Origin: Lewinellaceae bacterium
GTDB lineage: Bacteria; Bacteroidota; Bacteroidia; Chitinophagales; Saprospiraceae
Direction of reading: 5' to 3'
Assembly (NCBI GenBank): GCA_016710765.1
Contig: JADJUJ010000024.1
Coordinates: 20,615 to 84,614, forward strand
Length of the DNA: 64,000 bases
Under the pieces are notes generated by a model. It was not told the origin of the DNA. It ran no database searches and was given only the letters and a program-made list of their open reading frames with translations. The number at the start of each line of letters is the position of its first letter. Position 1 is the stretch's first letter. This document shows, piece by piece, positions 20,261 to 30,000 of the stretch. The translations under genes were made by a program, and so were the position numbers.

Positions 20261-20500
20261 ATGTCCTGGAAAGTATATGTTTTAGAAAGTTTGCGATCTG
20301 GAGTTAGGTATGTCGGGATTAGTGAAGACTTGAACCGTCGCCTGAAAGAGCACAATTCAGGTAAAACAAAGTTTACTTCGGGACATATGCCTTGGGAGTT
20401 GTTGTATCAGGAGGAAACAGAAGATGCCGCTTCTGCAAGGGCCAGAGAAAAATATTTGAAATCGGCAGCGGGGCGAAGGTTTTTGGATAAAAAAAACTAA
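20261..20500 (+). CDS. GIY-YIG nuclease family protein, copy 3
   Basis: Complete 79-residue protein identical in its domain to copies 2 and 4. It ends KSAAGRRFLDKKN because a longer A-run gives an early TAA, a few codons before the stop used in copy 4. Small stand-alone GIY-YIG proteins are common in Bacteroidota; their cleavage substrates are mostly unknown. Transcription would have to read through the terminator copy in front of the gene or start from an unseen promoter inside the unit. Confidence 0.88.
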   Translation: MSWKVYVLESLRSGVRYVGISEDLNRRLKEHNSGKTKFTSGHMPWELLYQEETEDAASARAREKYLKSAAGRRFLDKKN

Positions 20501-20509
20501 ATCGAGAAT

Positions 20510-20581
20510 GATTTTCATTCCTGTAGCACGGGTTCCCCGCCCGGATGACCGGTCGGACGGGGATTCCCGTACGGGCTACCA
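20510..20581 (+). other. 3' half of tRNA-Glu with T-loop palindrome, remnant 3
   Basis: Anticodon loop to CCA of tRNA-Glu with the same 26-base T-loop insertion as remnant 1 and a complete 3' acceptor strand (ACGGGCTACCA). Confidence 0.9.
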
Positions 20582-20627
20582 AAGGCTACCAGAAATGGTG
20601 GCCTTTTTTCATGATACGCAACCTGTT

Positions 20628-20876
20628 ATGTCCTGGAAAGTATATGTTTTAGAAAGTTTGCGATCTGGAGTTAGGTATGTCGGGATTAGTGAAGACTTGA
20701 ACCGTCGCCTGAAAGAGCACAATTCAGGTAAAACAAAGTTTACTTCGGGACATATGCCTTGGGAGTTGTTGTATCAGGAGGAAACAGAAGATGCCGCTTC
20801 TGCAAGGGCCAGAGAAAAATATTTGAAATCGGCAGCGGGGCGAAGGTTTTTGGATAAAAAACTAAATCGAGAATGA
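20628..20876 (+). CDS. GIY-YIG nuclease family protein, copy 4
   Basis: Complete 82-residue copy (MSWKVYVLES to FLDKKLNRE) and the best reference for the family in this array. The stop codon TGA at 20874-20876 shares two bases with the first bases of the following tRNA remnant, so gene and remnant are fused end to end as in copy 1. It is the last gene before the array gives way to unique sequence. Confidence 0.9.
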   Translation: MSWKVYVLESLRSGVRYVGISEDLNRRLKEHNSGKTKFTSGHMPWELLYQEETEDAASARAREKYLKSAAGRRFLDKKLNRE

Positions 20877-20946
20877 TTTTCATTCCTGTAGCACGGGTTC
20901 CCCGCCCGGATGACCGGTCGGACGGGGATTCCCGTACGGGCTACCA
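20875..20946 (+). other. 3' half of tRNA-Glu with T-loop palindrome, remnant 4
   Basis: Same as remnants 1 and 3 with a full acceptor strand. Unlike the others it is followed by new sequence (ACATCCCTCG) and not by the tRNA terminator, so it marks the outer border of the array. Confidence 0.9.
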
Positions 20947-20951
20947 AACAT

Positions 20952-20983
20952 CCCTCGTAACTATCTGGTTATGAGGGTTTTTT
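20952..20983 (+). terminator. Terminator after the tRNA/GIY-YIG array
   Basis: Stem CCCTCGTAAC / GTTATGAGGG (10 bp, one G-T pair), loop TATCTG, then T6. It closes the array. Directly behind it is GGGACAAATAAGGGACAAATAA, a short direct repeat. Confidence 0.8.
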
Positions 20984-21283
20984 GTTTTTGGGGGACAAAT
21001 AAGGGACAAATAACCCTCAATTTGAGCCATTTTATCCCTGCTTAGCCAATTCGTAACGCCCCTTTCTTTCCAGGTTAATTATGAGTTTTCAGTAGTTTCA
21101 AAGTTACAGGGGAAACAGACAGGTCTCCAATTTTACCCTCCTTAACTGAACTTGTGCTGCAGGGAGCGTTTTTATCCCAACTACTTTCTTTAATGGTTAC
21201 GGTCCATTCAAATTTACCCAACATTATTATGTCCCTCGCACTTACCCGCTGAAAGAGGATTCAGTGGCTATTTATTTTTACCA
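20984..21283. other. Intergenic region
   Basis: Holds the GGGACAAATAA duplication at about 20992-21012 and otherwise no supported gene or RNA. The direct repeat resembles sequence often left at borders of integrated elements next to tRNA genes, but no integrase gene is present, so this is only a suggestion. Confidence 0.4.
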
Positions 21284-21601
21284 CTTAGGGCTACGGTTTA
21301 CACACATCTTTGCAGCGTCCTATTTTTAGGCCCGAAGGGCCGGCATTATTGTAGTATACCGTAGATCTTGGCCTGGAATGCCGTAGGCATGGCATTAAAC
21401 CCCCGAGATTTGGGCAAGTTTTACCTTAACATCAGCAAATTGGGGCTGTTTCGAATGGACACAACCATGAATCGCCGACATTGAAATGCCTTGCCTACGG
21501 CATTCCGTAAATTGGGCCTGCGGAATGCTACAATAATGCCAGCCCTTCGGGCCTAAAAATCTAATACCGTAAAGTTGTGTGTAAACCGTAGCCCTTAGGG
21601 G
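21284..21601. repeat. 318-bp inverted-repeat (MITE-like) element
   Basis: The two ends are inverted copies of each other over about 120 bases. The left end runs TTAGGGCTACGGTTTACACA, then TTTTTAGGCCCGAAGGGC, CGGCATTATTGTAG and GGAATGCCGTAGGCA. The right end contains the reverse complements in reverse order (TGCCTACGGCATTCC, CTACAATAATGCC, GCCCTTCGGGCCTAAAAA, TGTGTAAACCGTAGCCC). The centre of about 70 bases is unique. It codes for nothing and looks like a non-autonomous element or a structured repeat of the REP/RAYT type. Confidence 0.8.
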
Positions 21602-21666
21602 ACCTACTCATGTCGCCATGGATTGAAATTGGTTGCTTCAGGCACATTATTCAGTGCCTCGCCCCC

Positions 21667-22792
21667 TCAATTCTTGACCACCCTCGCCCTTCCCACCAGC
21701 ACTCCGTTGCGTTGCAACACCAGTTCATACACGCCTGGCGGCAAAGCGGCAACCGGAAGGGAAACATCATGCTCACTGGCAGCCGCCGTCACAGTCTTTT
21801 CCAGCACCATACGGCCCTGCACATTGATCAGCTGTAATTGATAGGCAGCGGTTGCGTCGTCGGTGAAATGTACAAATAAGGTATGCTGGACAGGATTTGG
21901 GTAGGTAGATACTTCATAGACTGCCGGTGTATAGGTGGCAGCAGGGGGAGGCATGACTTTGTATTGAACGTCGAGTACTTGGTTTTGGCTTGTATTGAGC
22001 GTACATATAGCGATGGCTTCCTTAGACACATCGTTCAAAAAATGAAAGGTCGTGATGGTATCCGTGCCCAGCGGCAGGATTTGCTGGCCGCCTATCGTGG
22101 AAATATCTATCCAGCCCAGCGGCGCGACTTTTACATCCACGGCAGTTGATCGGTATTCGGTTTGTTTTTTTCGCAGCACGTCAAAAGTACCGCCGGGGAT
22201 GTCTAGTGTGCCATAGGCATCTATGGTACTTACACGTTGATACGTAACCCTGATACGGAAAGAATCGGCTGTCGGCACCAGGTTCAGCAGCACAGGGGGC
22301 GCAATGGGTGCATCGAAGGCAGATAATATATTACTAGTAGATTGTTTGATATCAAAAAAGTTGGCAGGCGCCCATGATACTTCGAGGGGTGGTTTTTTTC
22401 AAACAACAAATTCAAGCCCAATCCCAATTGATCCAGGCCAAAATAACCCATATCAAGCACCTGAGTACCGGTGATTTGCCCATAAACTTCCGAATTGGAG
22501 TTCAGTGGATGGTACAGGATCGACGCGCCTGGGAAGGACCCGGAAGCCGTACCCGATTGTGGATTTTGTATGATCTGGTCCCAGTATTGGGTGGGTTGCA
22601 GGTCGCTCAGGTTCCAATGCTGGTCGCCGCCGGGCGGGTGAAAATCTGGTTGATGGCTCCTGGCTGGTTGCCAAAAGCAAAGTGCAGCGTGTCGCCAACC
22701 ACCGGAAAAACCGAATTGGTGATGGTGATTTGCGCGGTTGTAGGACCCATAAGTGCCCAAAAAAGGAGGTGGAAAAATGCCAGTCGTTTCAT
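21667..22792 (-). CDS. T9SS type A sorting-domain secreted protein (two frameshifts)
   Basis: Read in three frames it gives one protein of about 375 residues. It has a signal peptide (MKRLAFFHLLFWALMGPTTA), an N-terminal beta-rich part (VVGDTLHFAFGNQPGAINQI), a middle PPLEVSWAPANFFDIKQ region and a C-terminal T9SS type A sorting domain (STYPNPVQHTLFVHF, then NVQGRMVLEKT and LPPGVYELVLQRNG). The frame changes near 22640 (one base missing in a CG-rich stretch) and in the T7 run at 22392-22398; one added base at each point restores continuity. The enzymatic or adhesive role is not recognisable. It would be exported by T9SS to the cell surface. Confidence 0.75.
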
Positions 22793-23363
22793 GGGCGTAC
22801 AGTTACAAGTGAAAGGTTTGTTAGAACGCAATGGGGCTGGCTGCAGGGTAGTTGTACAAAGTTATTCCAAAATTTACAATCGGGCGGGCTATTTTTTCAG
22901 CTGGGCAATGGTAGCCAAGACAGGAACTACCGTCAATCATTGCATTTTATACTGGTCGCACGAGATCCACCAGTAACCACAACTTGGTTGACTGCAGGGA
23001 TAGGCAATCGAAAGTTGACCTTCACAGTTGCAGGTAGTTGCTCCTGTTCGGAAGTATCCATATGAAAATGTAAATAGAGCCACTTTTCTCGATTTTCCAA
23101 ATTAATGCTGTTAAAACCAATTGAAAGCACGTTAAGTATTTGACCTGTAATCTGTAGCAGGTAAATCAAATAGCAGTAGTCAGGACTTCGGTGCTGGCTA
23201 CTTTTTTTGTTGGCGCACAATACCTGGAGCGCAGTGTACTTTTTGGAGTGTATTCCATTAACTGTGTTAATGCGCTGCTTTTTGCTTTCAGGTTTTTTCT
23301 CCCCATTCTTTTCAAAAACCTACTTTTGTCCATTACGCCACTTCCGAAGCATCTACCTTTCTC
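22793..23363. other. Intergenic region without a recognised gene
   Basis: About 570 bases between divergent genes. A 95-codon minus-strand frame (22933-23220) exists but has no recognisable domain, start context or composition bias, so I leave it out. Promoters for both flanking genes must be here; no consensus box was found. Confidence 0.4.
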
Positions 23364-25170
23364 ATGCCCAAAATCCTCGGTATCTCCGCTTTCTACCACG
23401 ATGCAGCCGCAGCCTTGGTGGTAGACGGCGTGGTGGTGGCTGCGGCCCAGGAGGAGCGTTTTACCCGGGTAAAGCACACACCCGATTTTCCTGTGCTGGC
23501 CATCCGGTATTGCCTGGAGGAAGCTGGTTTGACCGTGGATGAATTGGATGCGGTGGTGTTTTACGACAAGCCGTTGCTCAAATTCGAGCGATTGCTGGAA
23601 ACGTACTACGCCTTTGCGCCACGTGGATTGGTTTCCTTCCTGCAGGCCATTCCGGTGTGGCTGCACGACAAGTTGTTTCTGAAAAGTAGGATCCGGGAGG
23701 GTTTGCGGGAACTGGGTCCTTACGATGAAAAGCGCCTGAAACTGTTGTTTTCCGAACACCATTTGTCGCACGCAGCCTCGGCGTTTTATCCTTCTCCTTT
23801 TGAATCGGCCGCGGTGCTGACCATCGATGGGGTGGGAGAGTGGGCCACCGCGACGATCGCCCGGGGGCAGGGCCGGAACCTGGAGATTTTGAAAGAACTG
23901 CATTTTCCCCATTCTGTGGGCTTGTTGTACAGTGCTTTTACCGGATACCTGGGGTTCAGGGTCAATTCCGGGGAGTACAAGTTGATGGGGCTGGCGCCGT
24001 ATGGTAACGCTGCCGATCCGCAAGTGGGCGAATTTGTGCAGCTGATAAAAGAAGAGATGCTGCAAATCTATCCGGATGGCTCGATTTGGCTCAACCAGGC
24101 CTATTTTCGCTATGCCACCGGCCTGCGCATGTACCAGAAGGGCAAGTGGCAGGCGCTGTTTGGCTTTCCGCCCCGGACCCGGAATCGGCGCTTGAACAAC
24201 AACACTGCAACCTGGCGCTGGCCATTCAGCAAGTAACAGAAGAGATCGTGCTGAAAATGGCAGTTGAGGCCAAGAGATTGACAGGTGCGTCGCGGATTTG
24301 TCTGGCTGGCGGTGTAGCGCTCAATTGCGTGGCCAATGGCCGTTTGCGCGATGCGGAGTTGTTTGATGACATCTACGTGCAGCCAGCTGCTGGCGATGCC
24401 GGTGGCGCATTGGGGGCTGCTTTGGCTATAGAGCATTTGTTTTTTGAAAAAGAAAGCAACAATCGGAACGCACTGTCATGCAGGGCGCCTACCTCGGTCC
24501 CGCGTTTTCCGATGCGGAGATTGAGCAAATGGCCAGGAGAAACAGGGCTGTTTTTCGCAAGATTCATGCTGATGCTGAATTGCTGGAAGCGGTGACTTCA
24601 AATCTGGCCAATGGCCAGGTAGTCGGCTGGTTTCAGGGGCGCATGGAGTTTGGCCCACGGGCCCTCGGCAACCGCAGCATCCTGGCTGATGCCGGCAGCG
24701 CGGACATGCAGCAAAGGCTTAACCTTAGCATCAAGTATCGGGAGAGTTTTCGGCCTTTTGCGCCAGCGGTTCCAGTGGAATCTGCGCATTTGTATTTTGA
24801 AATGGAACAGCCCTCGCCGTACATGTTGTTCACTGCGCAGGTAAAGGCTGGGCTTCGCCAAAATTATCCCGCTGGCTCCGATAACTGGACCATGCAACAA
24901 AAATTGGCGTTTCCGAAAAGTACCTTGCCGGCGGTTACACACCTGGATTATTCTGCACGGGTACAGACGGTTTCGGAATCCGAAAACCCGCGATTTTACG
25001 CTTTATTACAGGCTTTTGGGCAAAAAACGGGTTATCCAGTGCTGGTCAATACCAGTTTTAATGTTCGGGGGGAGCCCATCGTTGGCACCCCAGAAGATGC
25101 CTGGCATTGCTTTCTGGCCACAGAAATGGATTGTCTCGTGATTGAAAATTATATATTTGCTAAAGAATAA
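23364..25170 (+). CDS. Carbamoyltransferase, NodU/CmcH/TobZ family (two frameshifts)
   Basis: Transfers a carbamoyl group from carbamoyl phosphate (through carbamoyl-AMP) to a hydroxyl of a sugar or other small molecule. The N-terminal Kae1-like domain shows SAFYHDAAAALVVDG, SEHHLSHAASAFYPSPF and LTIDGVGEW; the YrdC-like C-terminal domain begins with GRMEFGPRALGNRSILAD and ends NTSFNVRGEPIVGTPEDA. The frame changes at the C4 run 24171-24174 and at about 24477; one added base at each point gives one protein of about 602 residues, the normal size. It heads a four-gene set with DUF5989, an SxtJ-like protein and an SGNH protein. Confidence 0.9.
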
Positions 25171-25198
25171 TACAAATAAGTTGGCTTGCACGTTCGAG

Positions 25199-25407
25199 AG
25201 ATGTCTCTTTACAGTCGACTGGATGGGTGAGAATGTTTTTAAAAAGATGTCTCCTTTCAGTCGACATGATTGGTGATACAACAATGAAAATAAAGATGTC
25301 TCCTTGCAGTCGACATGACACGTGATACTTTTAATGTTGTGCGATGCATCGCATCGAACAACCACAATAGGACGACCCGTCATGTCGACTGAAAGGAGAC
25401 ATCTCTC
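25199..25407. repeat. Three direct and one inverted copy of a 25-base repeat, forming a large hairpin
   Basis: AGATGTCTC(C/T)TT(T/G)CAGTCGAC occurs at 25199 (variant with TTTACAG), 25245 and 25294, and inverted at about 25381-25405. Copies 3 and 4 face each other around GTTGTGCGATGC / GCATCGAACAAC, making a palindrome of about 114 bases. Similar AGATTTCTC...GTCGAAATGA repeats are widespread between genes in Bacteroidota. It sits inside the carbamoyltransferase operon, before the DUF5989 gene. Confidence 0.8.
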
Positions 25408-25444
25408 AATTATTTACGCAACTAAAAAATCTTGAACAACCCAC

Positions 25445-25594
25445 ATGGAAATACTGCGCGACTTATGGCTCTTCCTTCGGGAGCGGAAAAAATTCTGGCT
25501 GGCGCCGCTGGTCATGGTACTGTTGATTCTCGGGGTAGTTATTGCGCTCGGGGCAGGGAGTGCATTCGCGCCGTTTATTTATTCGATTTTTTGA
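25445..25594 (+). CDS. DUF5989 small membrane protein
   Basis: 49 residues starting MEILRDLWLFLRERKKFWL, then one transmembrane helix (VMVLLILGVVIALGAG) and a short tail ending FIYSIF. This pattern is typical of DUF5989, which usually lies between a carbamoyltransferase and an SxtJ-like gene, exactly as here. Function unknown. The stop TGA is one base before the GTG start of the next gene. Confidence 0.85.
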   Translation: MEILRDLWLFLRERKKFWLAPLVMVLLILGVVIALGAGSAFAPFIYSIF

Positions 25595-25595
25595 G

Positions 25596-25949
25596 GTGAA
25601 AAAAACATACGAACATATTCTGGCCATCGTCACCAGCTTTGTAGCGCTGTCCTGGTACACCGGTCAGCACTGGCTGTTGGGCGCTGCGGTACTCATCGGA
25701 CTGGCTGCTTTGTTTTCCAGGCAATTGGCCGATTTAATGGCGAGCGTTTGGATGGGACTGGCCGAGATGCTGGGCCGCATCGTTCCAAGGTTGCTGCTAA
25801 CACTCATCTATTTTCTGCTGCTGCTTCCTCTGGCCTTGCTGTCGCGTGTAGGCGGAAAGGACCAATTGCTGTTGAAAAAACCGACTAAAACCGCATTTAA
25901 AGACCGCAACAAAACCTTTGATCCGTCAGATTTTTATAAAACATGGTAA
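25596..25949 (+). CDS. SxtJ-like membrane protein
   Basis: 117 residues from a GTG start at 25596. Two hydrophobic hairpins (AIVTSFVALSW and WLLGAAVLIGLAAL, then LLLTLIYFLLLLPLALLSRV) and a basic C-terminal tail (DRNKTFDPSDFYKTW) match the SxtJ family, named after saxitoxin clusters but widespread next to carbamoyltransferases. The GTG is chosen because it follows the DUF5989 stop by one base and opens with KKTYEHIL. The 3' end overlaps the next gene by 7 bases, so the three small genes are translated as a unit. Confidence 0.82.
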   Translation: MKKTYEHILAIVTSFVALSWYTGQHWLLGAAVLIGLAALFSRQLADLMASVWMGLAEMLGRIVPRLLLTLIYFLLLLPLALLSRVGGKDQLLLKKPTKTAFKDRNKTFDPSDFYKTW

Positions 25950-26932
25950 AGCGCTGGTTGAAAAAAGGGGCTTATCTCTTGTGGTTGATCATAATGGTGA
26001 TCGGACTGCTGGAAATTGCATACCGCTACCAGTGGGTCGATTTTTACCACACAGAACGGGTACTGCTCAACCCCAAACCACATGGTAAGGGAATGAAAAT
26101 CCTGGTACTTGGCGATTCCTTTACGGCCAATACCGACAGTTACGTGGATGTCCTGCGCGACAGCATGCCCGAAGCCGATGTGCGCAATGCTGCACTACCG
26201 GGTGTAGGTATTCGGGAAATGAGCGCGGTGGCAGCCAGGCGCCTGCAGGAATTTCAACCGGATGTGTTGATTTACCAGTTTTACACCGGCAATGATCTGT
26301 GGGATATCCGCAAAACCACCAGTTCTGTGCAGATCCCGCTTTGGCGAAACCTGGATTGGAAAGCAACGGATTACAGCCTTTTTTTGCGCTACCTGAACTA
26401 TAAATCGGGCCAGTTAAAGGCTGTAGCAGGCGTAGGTCTGGATACGCTGCAATGGCGCCAGGAGCCGGTTTTTGCCGTTGATCGCTACAATGCCCGGGAG
26501 AAAATTATTTTTCGGGCAGAGCCTGATTTGATTCAAAATACGATCGGATTAATGGGCAAACGCGCATCGGACTTTGCCTGCTGGACCCAAAAAATGGACG
26601 AGATATTGAGCAACCTTCCTTCCACCACCAATAAGGTCATTCTTTTGGTGATTCCGCATTGTGCACAAGTCGCTCCAAAATACCAGGAGCGTATGGCCAT
26701 GCTCGGCGCTAAGCCTTTCGGAAGCAGTGAATTGGATCTTGATTTTCCTTTGTTAAACGCCATGAAACAACACTATCGGAACGACAACCGCGTGCAAGTG
26801 ATTTCTGTTTTGCCGGCATTACAACAGGCCGAGGCGGCCGGCTCAGCGGTCTATTATGAAAACGATCCGCATTTAAACAAAGCCGGGCAGGAAATATGTG
26901 GGAAAGCGCTGTGGAAGGCCTGGGAGGATTGA
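25943..26932 (+). CDS. Membrane-anchored SGNH/GDSL-hydrolase-like protein
   Basis: 329 residues: an N-terminal anchor helix (LLWLIIMVIGLLEIAY) and an SGNH fold with LVLGDSFTANTDSY (block I serine), the glycine-containing NAALPGVGI, the block III TGND and DPHLNKAGQ (block V Asp and His). These residues are those of an active esterase or acetyltransferase-like enzyme acting outside the inner membrane. With the carbamoyltransferase it probably modifies a surface polysaccharide or a secreted metabolite. That is an inference from the operon, which has no glycosyltransferase nearby. Confidence 0.88.
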   Translation: MVKRWLKKGAYLLWLIIMVIGLLEIAYRYQWVDFYHTERVLLNPKPHGKGMKILVLGDSFTANTDSYVDVLRDSMPEADVRNAALPGVGIREMSAVAARRLQEFQPDVLIYQFYTGNDLWDIRKTTSSVQIPLWRNLDWKATDYSLFLRYLNYKSGQLKAVAGVGLDTLQWRQEPVFAVDRYNAREKIIFRAEPDLIQNTIGLMGKRASDFACWTQKMDEILSNLPSTTNKVILLVIPHCAQVAPKYQERMAMLGAKPFGSSELDLDFPLLNAMKQHYRNDNRVQVISVLPALQQAEAAGSAVYYENDPHLNKAGQEICGKALWKAWED

Positions 26933-27022
26933 TTATCGAAGGCAGCCCTGCAGGGGTAGTTTATGGTCGGCGCAGAAGTAGGGATTTTCTCCTTACATTT
27001 ATCCGAATCAACTTTTCCAGCA

Positions 27023-30000
27023 ATGAAAATTCAATCCACCCGCCTGCACGTTCTTTGTCTCTTTTTGTTGCTCAATATCTGGTTGCCCGAAGCCCAGAGC
27101 CAGTGTACCTTCACCGAAGTTACCGTCAATTCCACTACGGTAAACTACGGCGATGAAATGAGTTGGGAACTGCACGACAGCACCGGTACCCTGGTAGCCA
27201 ACTGGCAGGGCCAGAACAACAACCAAAGTGAAACGCAGGTACTTTGCCTGCCCGATGGCTGTTATACCCTCACAGCGCTCGACAGCTATGGTGACGGCTG
27301 GAATGGTGGGACCGTCTCGATGACATGGAATACTGGCGCACAGAATTTTAGCCTGCCCGACGGCGCGCTGCAATACTATTATTTTGGTGTAAATGCGGGT
27401 AATTGCACGCCACAAATCCCTGGTTGTACCGACCCATCTGCCTTCAATTACAATCCGCAGGCGACCATTGACGACGGTTCCTGTCAGATGCTTAGCGATG
27501 TAGCCGCTGCCCAGATTTTTGACACCATCATTTATTCCGGACCAAAGGACAACCGCATCAACTGGGTGATTCAAAACCGCAGCACGGGTAACCCGAACAA
27601 CGATTTTCAGGGCGCCGCCGATTTGCGCAGCGACCTGGAACAAAGCCTGATTCCCGCCTTTACCCTCAACGATCCAGGCGCTAAGGTTCCCTATGCACAG
27701 TACCGGAATTTTTTCAACCTCTACGCCGCCTGGTGGCCCGATGCACCCAGTGAAGAAACCTGGTGGAGTTTTAGCCTGATTCAACAATTGCGCAATGAAA
27801 TTTTTCTCCCCTGGGGCAACAACGAAACAGGCTGGGTTACCTGGTTTTCTACCATAAAATACGGAGGCGGCGGCGGCGCAGGGCTCAACCGCGATGCCAG
27901 GGTAGGGGACGGAAAAATGTATGGTACCGATTTTGAAACCCTGCTCCATGAATTTGGCCATACCATGCCCGGACTCCTCGACGAGTACACTTCCAGCGGC
28001 GAATGGTCGGGCAACAAATGCTTTGAAACGCCCAATACCACCGGATTTACCATAAAAGACAGCATCCCCTGGCGCAAATGGATCCCCGATAACGTTCCCC
28101 TGCCTACGCCTTATGATGGCAACTACGACGATGTGGTGGCAGCATTCGAGGGCGGGCTCACCAACTACTTCGGCTGCCACAGGCCCACGGCAAAAGGCTG
28201 CTACATGGGGGCTGGCGGCTTTGGCGAAGGTTACGGACAGGACCTGTGCGCACCTTGTGCACAGCGGGTTATTTGCATGTTGTACAAATACGTGAATGTG
28301 ATTGAAAACCCCATTCCTGCCAATACGAACCTTGCGGTTAATGGCCCCGAAACCATTACGTTTTCCGCAGATGTGGTGGCGCCAGAGCCAAATACGCAGG
28401 TATACGCCTGGTATTTGAATGGCAAAAAGATTGCAGAGAACACCACCTCGGTGGAAGTCGCCTTTGGCAGCTGTGATGCCTATCAGTTGAAATTCACGGT
28501 GACCGATACCACACCGCTGGTGCGTTATGATGAAAAATTTGACGCGATTTACCCCAAGCCGTACCGGGAACACATTTGGACTATTGACCAAACGACTGTC
28601 AGCAGTTACAACCTGCAAACTACCGCGCAGGTGACCAGTGCCGATTGCACTGGCGCCGACAATGCCATCGTGACGCTGAGCCCCACGGGCGGACAAGCGC
28701 CCTACGAATTTTGGCTGGATGGCCAACAAGTACCGAATCCGGTGAATAACCTGGCGCCAGGTATGTACGGTATTGTGGTGGTGGATGCGCAAAATTGCGC
28801 GGTGGAAAAAACCGTTCAGGCCACACGCGATGCCCTGCTCGATCTGTCCATTTGTTCGGTAGACAATGGCAATTGGGATGTTGCAGTGCAATCAAAAAAT
28901 TACGATGTGGGTACGCTCGATTTACTTTGGTCGACGGGTGGTACAGGCCCATCGCTTTTGGGTGTTCCTGATGGGAATTATACCCTGACGGCAAATGCCA
29001 ATGGCTGTGTGGTTACACAGGATTTTAGTTTGGAGAGTACCCCGCAACCGCTTATGGCAACGGAGCGTTTCTTCCCTTCGGAAATGGGTAAATCTACCGG
29101 CACGTTCTACGTAGAAGCCAGCGGTGGTGTACAGCCCTATCAAATTGAATGGTACGATCGGTTGATGGCGGATCAAACCAATGCAGATCCCGCACAGATC
29201 CTGTTCAGTGGCACCACCTGGGGGCATTTGCCAGAAATGGCTTTTGATAACAACCTGAACACCAAGTGGTTGCACGCCGTGAACAGCAATGCCTGGATAG
29301 GGTATCAAATTTTCACAGCCCACTACTATTGCCTACTACACCATCACCTCTGCGGATGATGTGCCCGAGCGCGACCCGCAAAGCTGGATCATGCAGGGCT
29401 CCAACGATGGGAACAACTGGGTTCCACTGGATACCCGCAGCAACGAGGACTTTCCGAATCGCTTCCAACAGCGTGCTTTTCCCATTTCCAGTCCGGCGCC
29501 ATACACACACTACCGGCTTTTTGTCACGGAGAGTGCTGGCGCCAATGAAATTCAATTGGAGGAAGTGGAGCTGGTAGGCACCGACCCCAACGGCGCTTTT
29601 TTCCACAATGTGGCGTTTGACGGCCATTTTAGTCGCACCAAACTGGCGCCTGGCGATTACCGCTACGAAATCAGCGATGCCTCGGCCACCTGTGCTTCAG
29701 CGGAGCACAACGTGGCAGCTTTTGTACCCATTACCGCCAGCGGATTAAAAGTAGTGCAGGATGGAAACTGTGGTGTAGCCGTTGAAACACCCATTGCCGG
29801 TTACGATTATTACTGGCTTTCTGATGAAATAGGGACAGCCCTTTTGGGCGAAGGCGCCAGTTTCCAGCCACCACACGCGGGTAATTTTTATGTTACGGCG
29901 GCACCTTCGGGCACCGGGCAATGGAGCAGTAACCGCAGAGGGTTTGCTGTTACCATGCCCGCCACGCCGGAAGTGACGGATCTGGGGAATGGACAACTGG

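Larger units (their letters stand above)
19494..20946 (+). repeat. Four tandem ~360-bp units: terminator, GIY-YIG gene, 3' half of tRNA-Glu
   Basis: Four nearly identical direct repeats follow the tRNA. The GIY-YIG start codons lie at 19539, 19903, 20261 and 20628, giving periods of 364, 358 and 367 bases. Each unit holds the tRNA terminator, a GIY-YIG gene of about 80 codons and a copy of tRNA-Glu from the anticodon loop to CCA that carries a palindrome in the T-loop. Copies 1-2 and 3-4 pair by small differences (GTATTAG versus GTTTTAG near the gene start), which suggests recent stepwise duplication. The downstream unique sequence starts right after the last CCA. Confidence 0.93.

Noticed and set aside
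20984..21060. Attachment site of an integrated element at the GGGACAAATAA repeat
   Set aside because: No integrase, no second border and only a short direct repeat.
22933..23220. 95-codon minus-strand gene
   Set aside because: No domain, no start context and no neighbour relation; chance open frame in an AT-rich gap is simpler.
25199..25407. CRISPR-like array from three spaced repeats
   Set aside because: Only three direct copies, one in the opposite sense, variable spacing, divergent repeat sequence and no cas genes.
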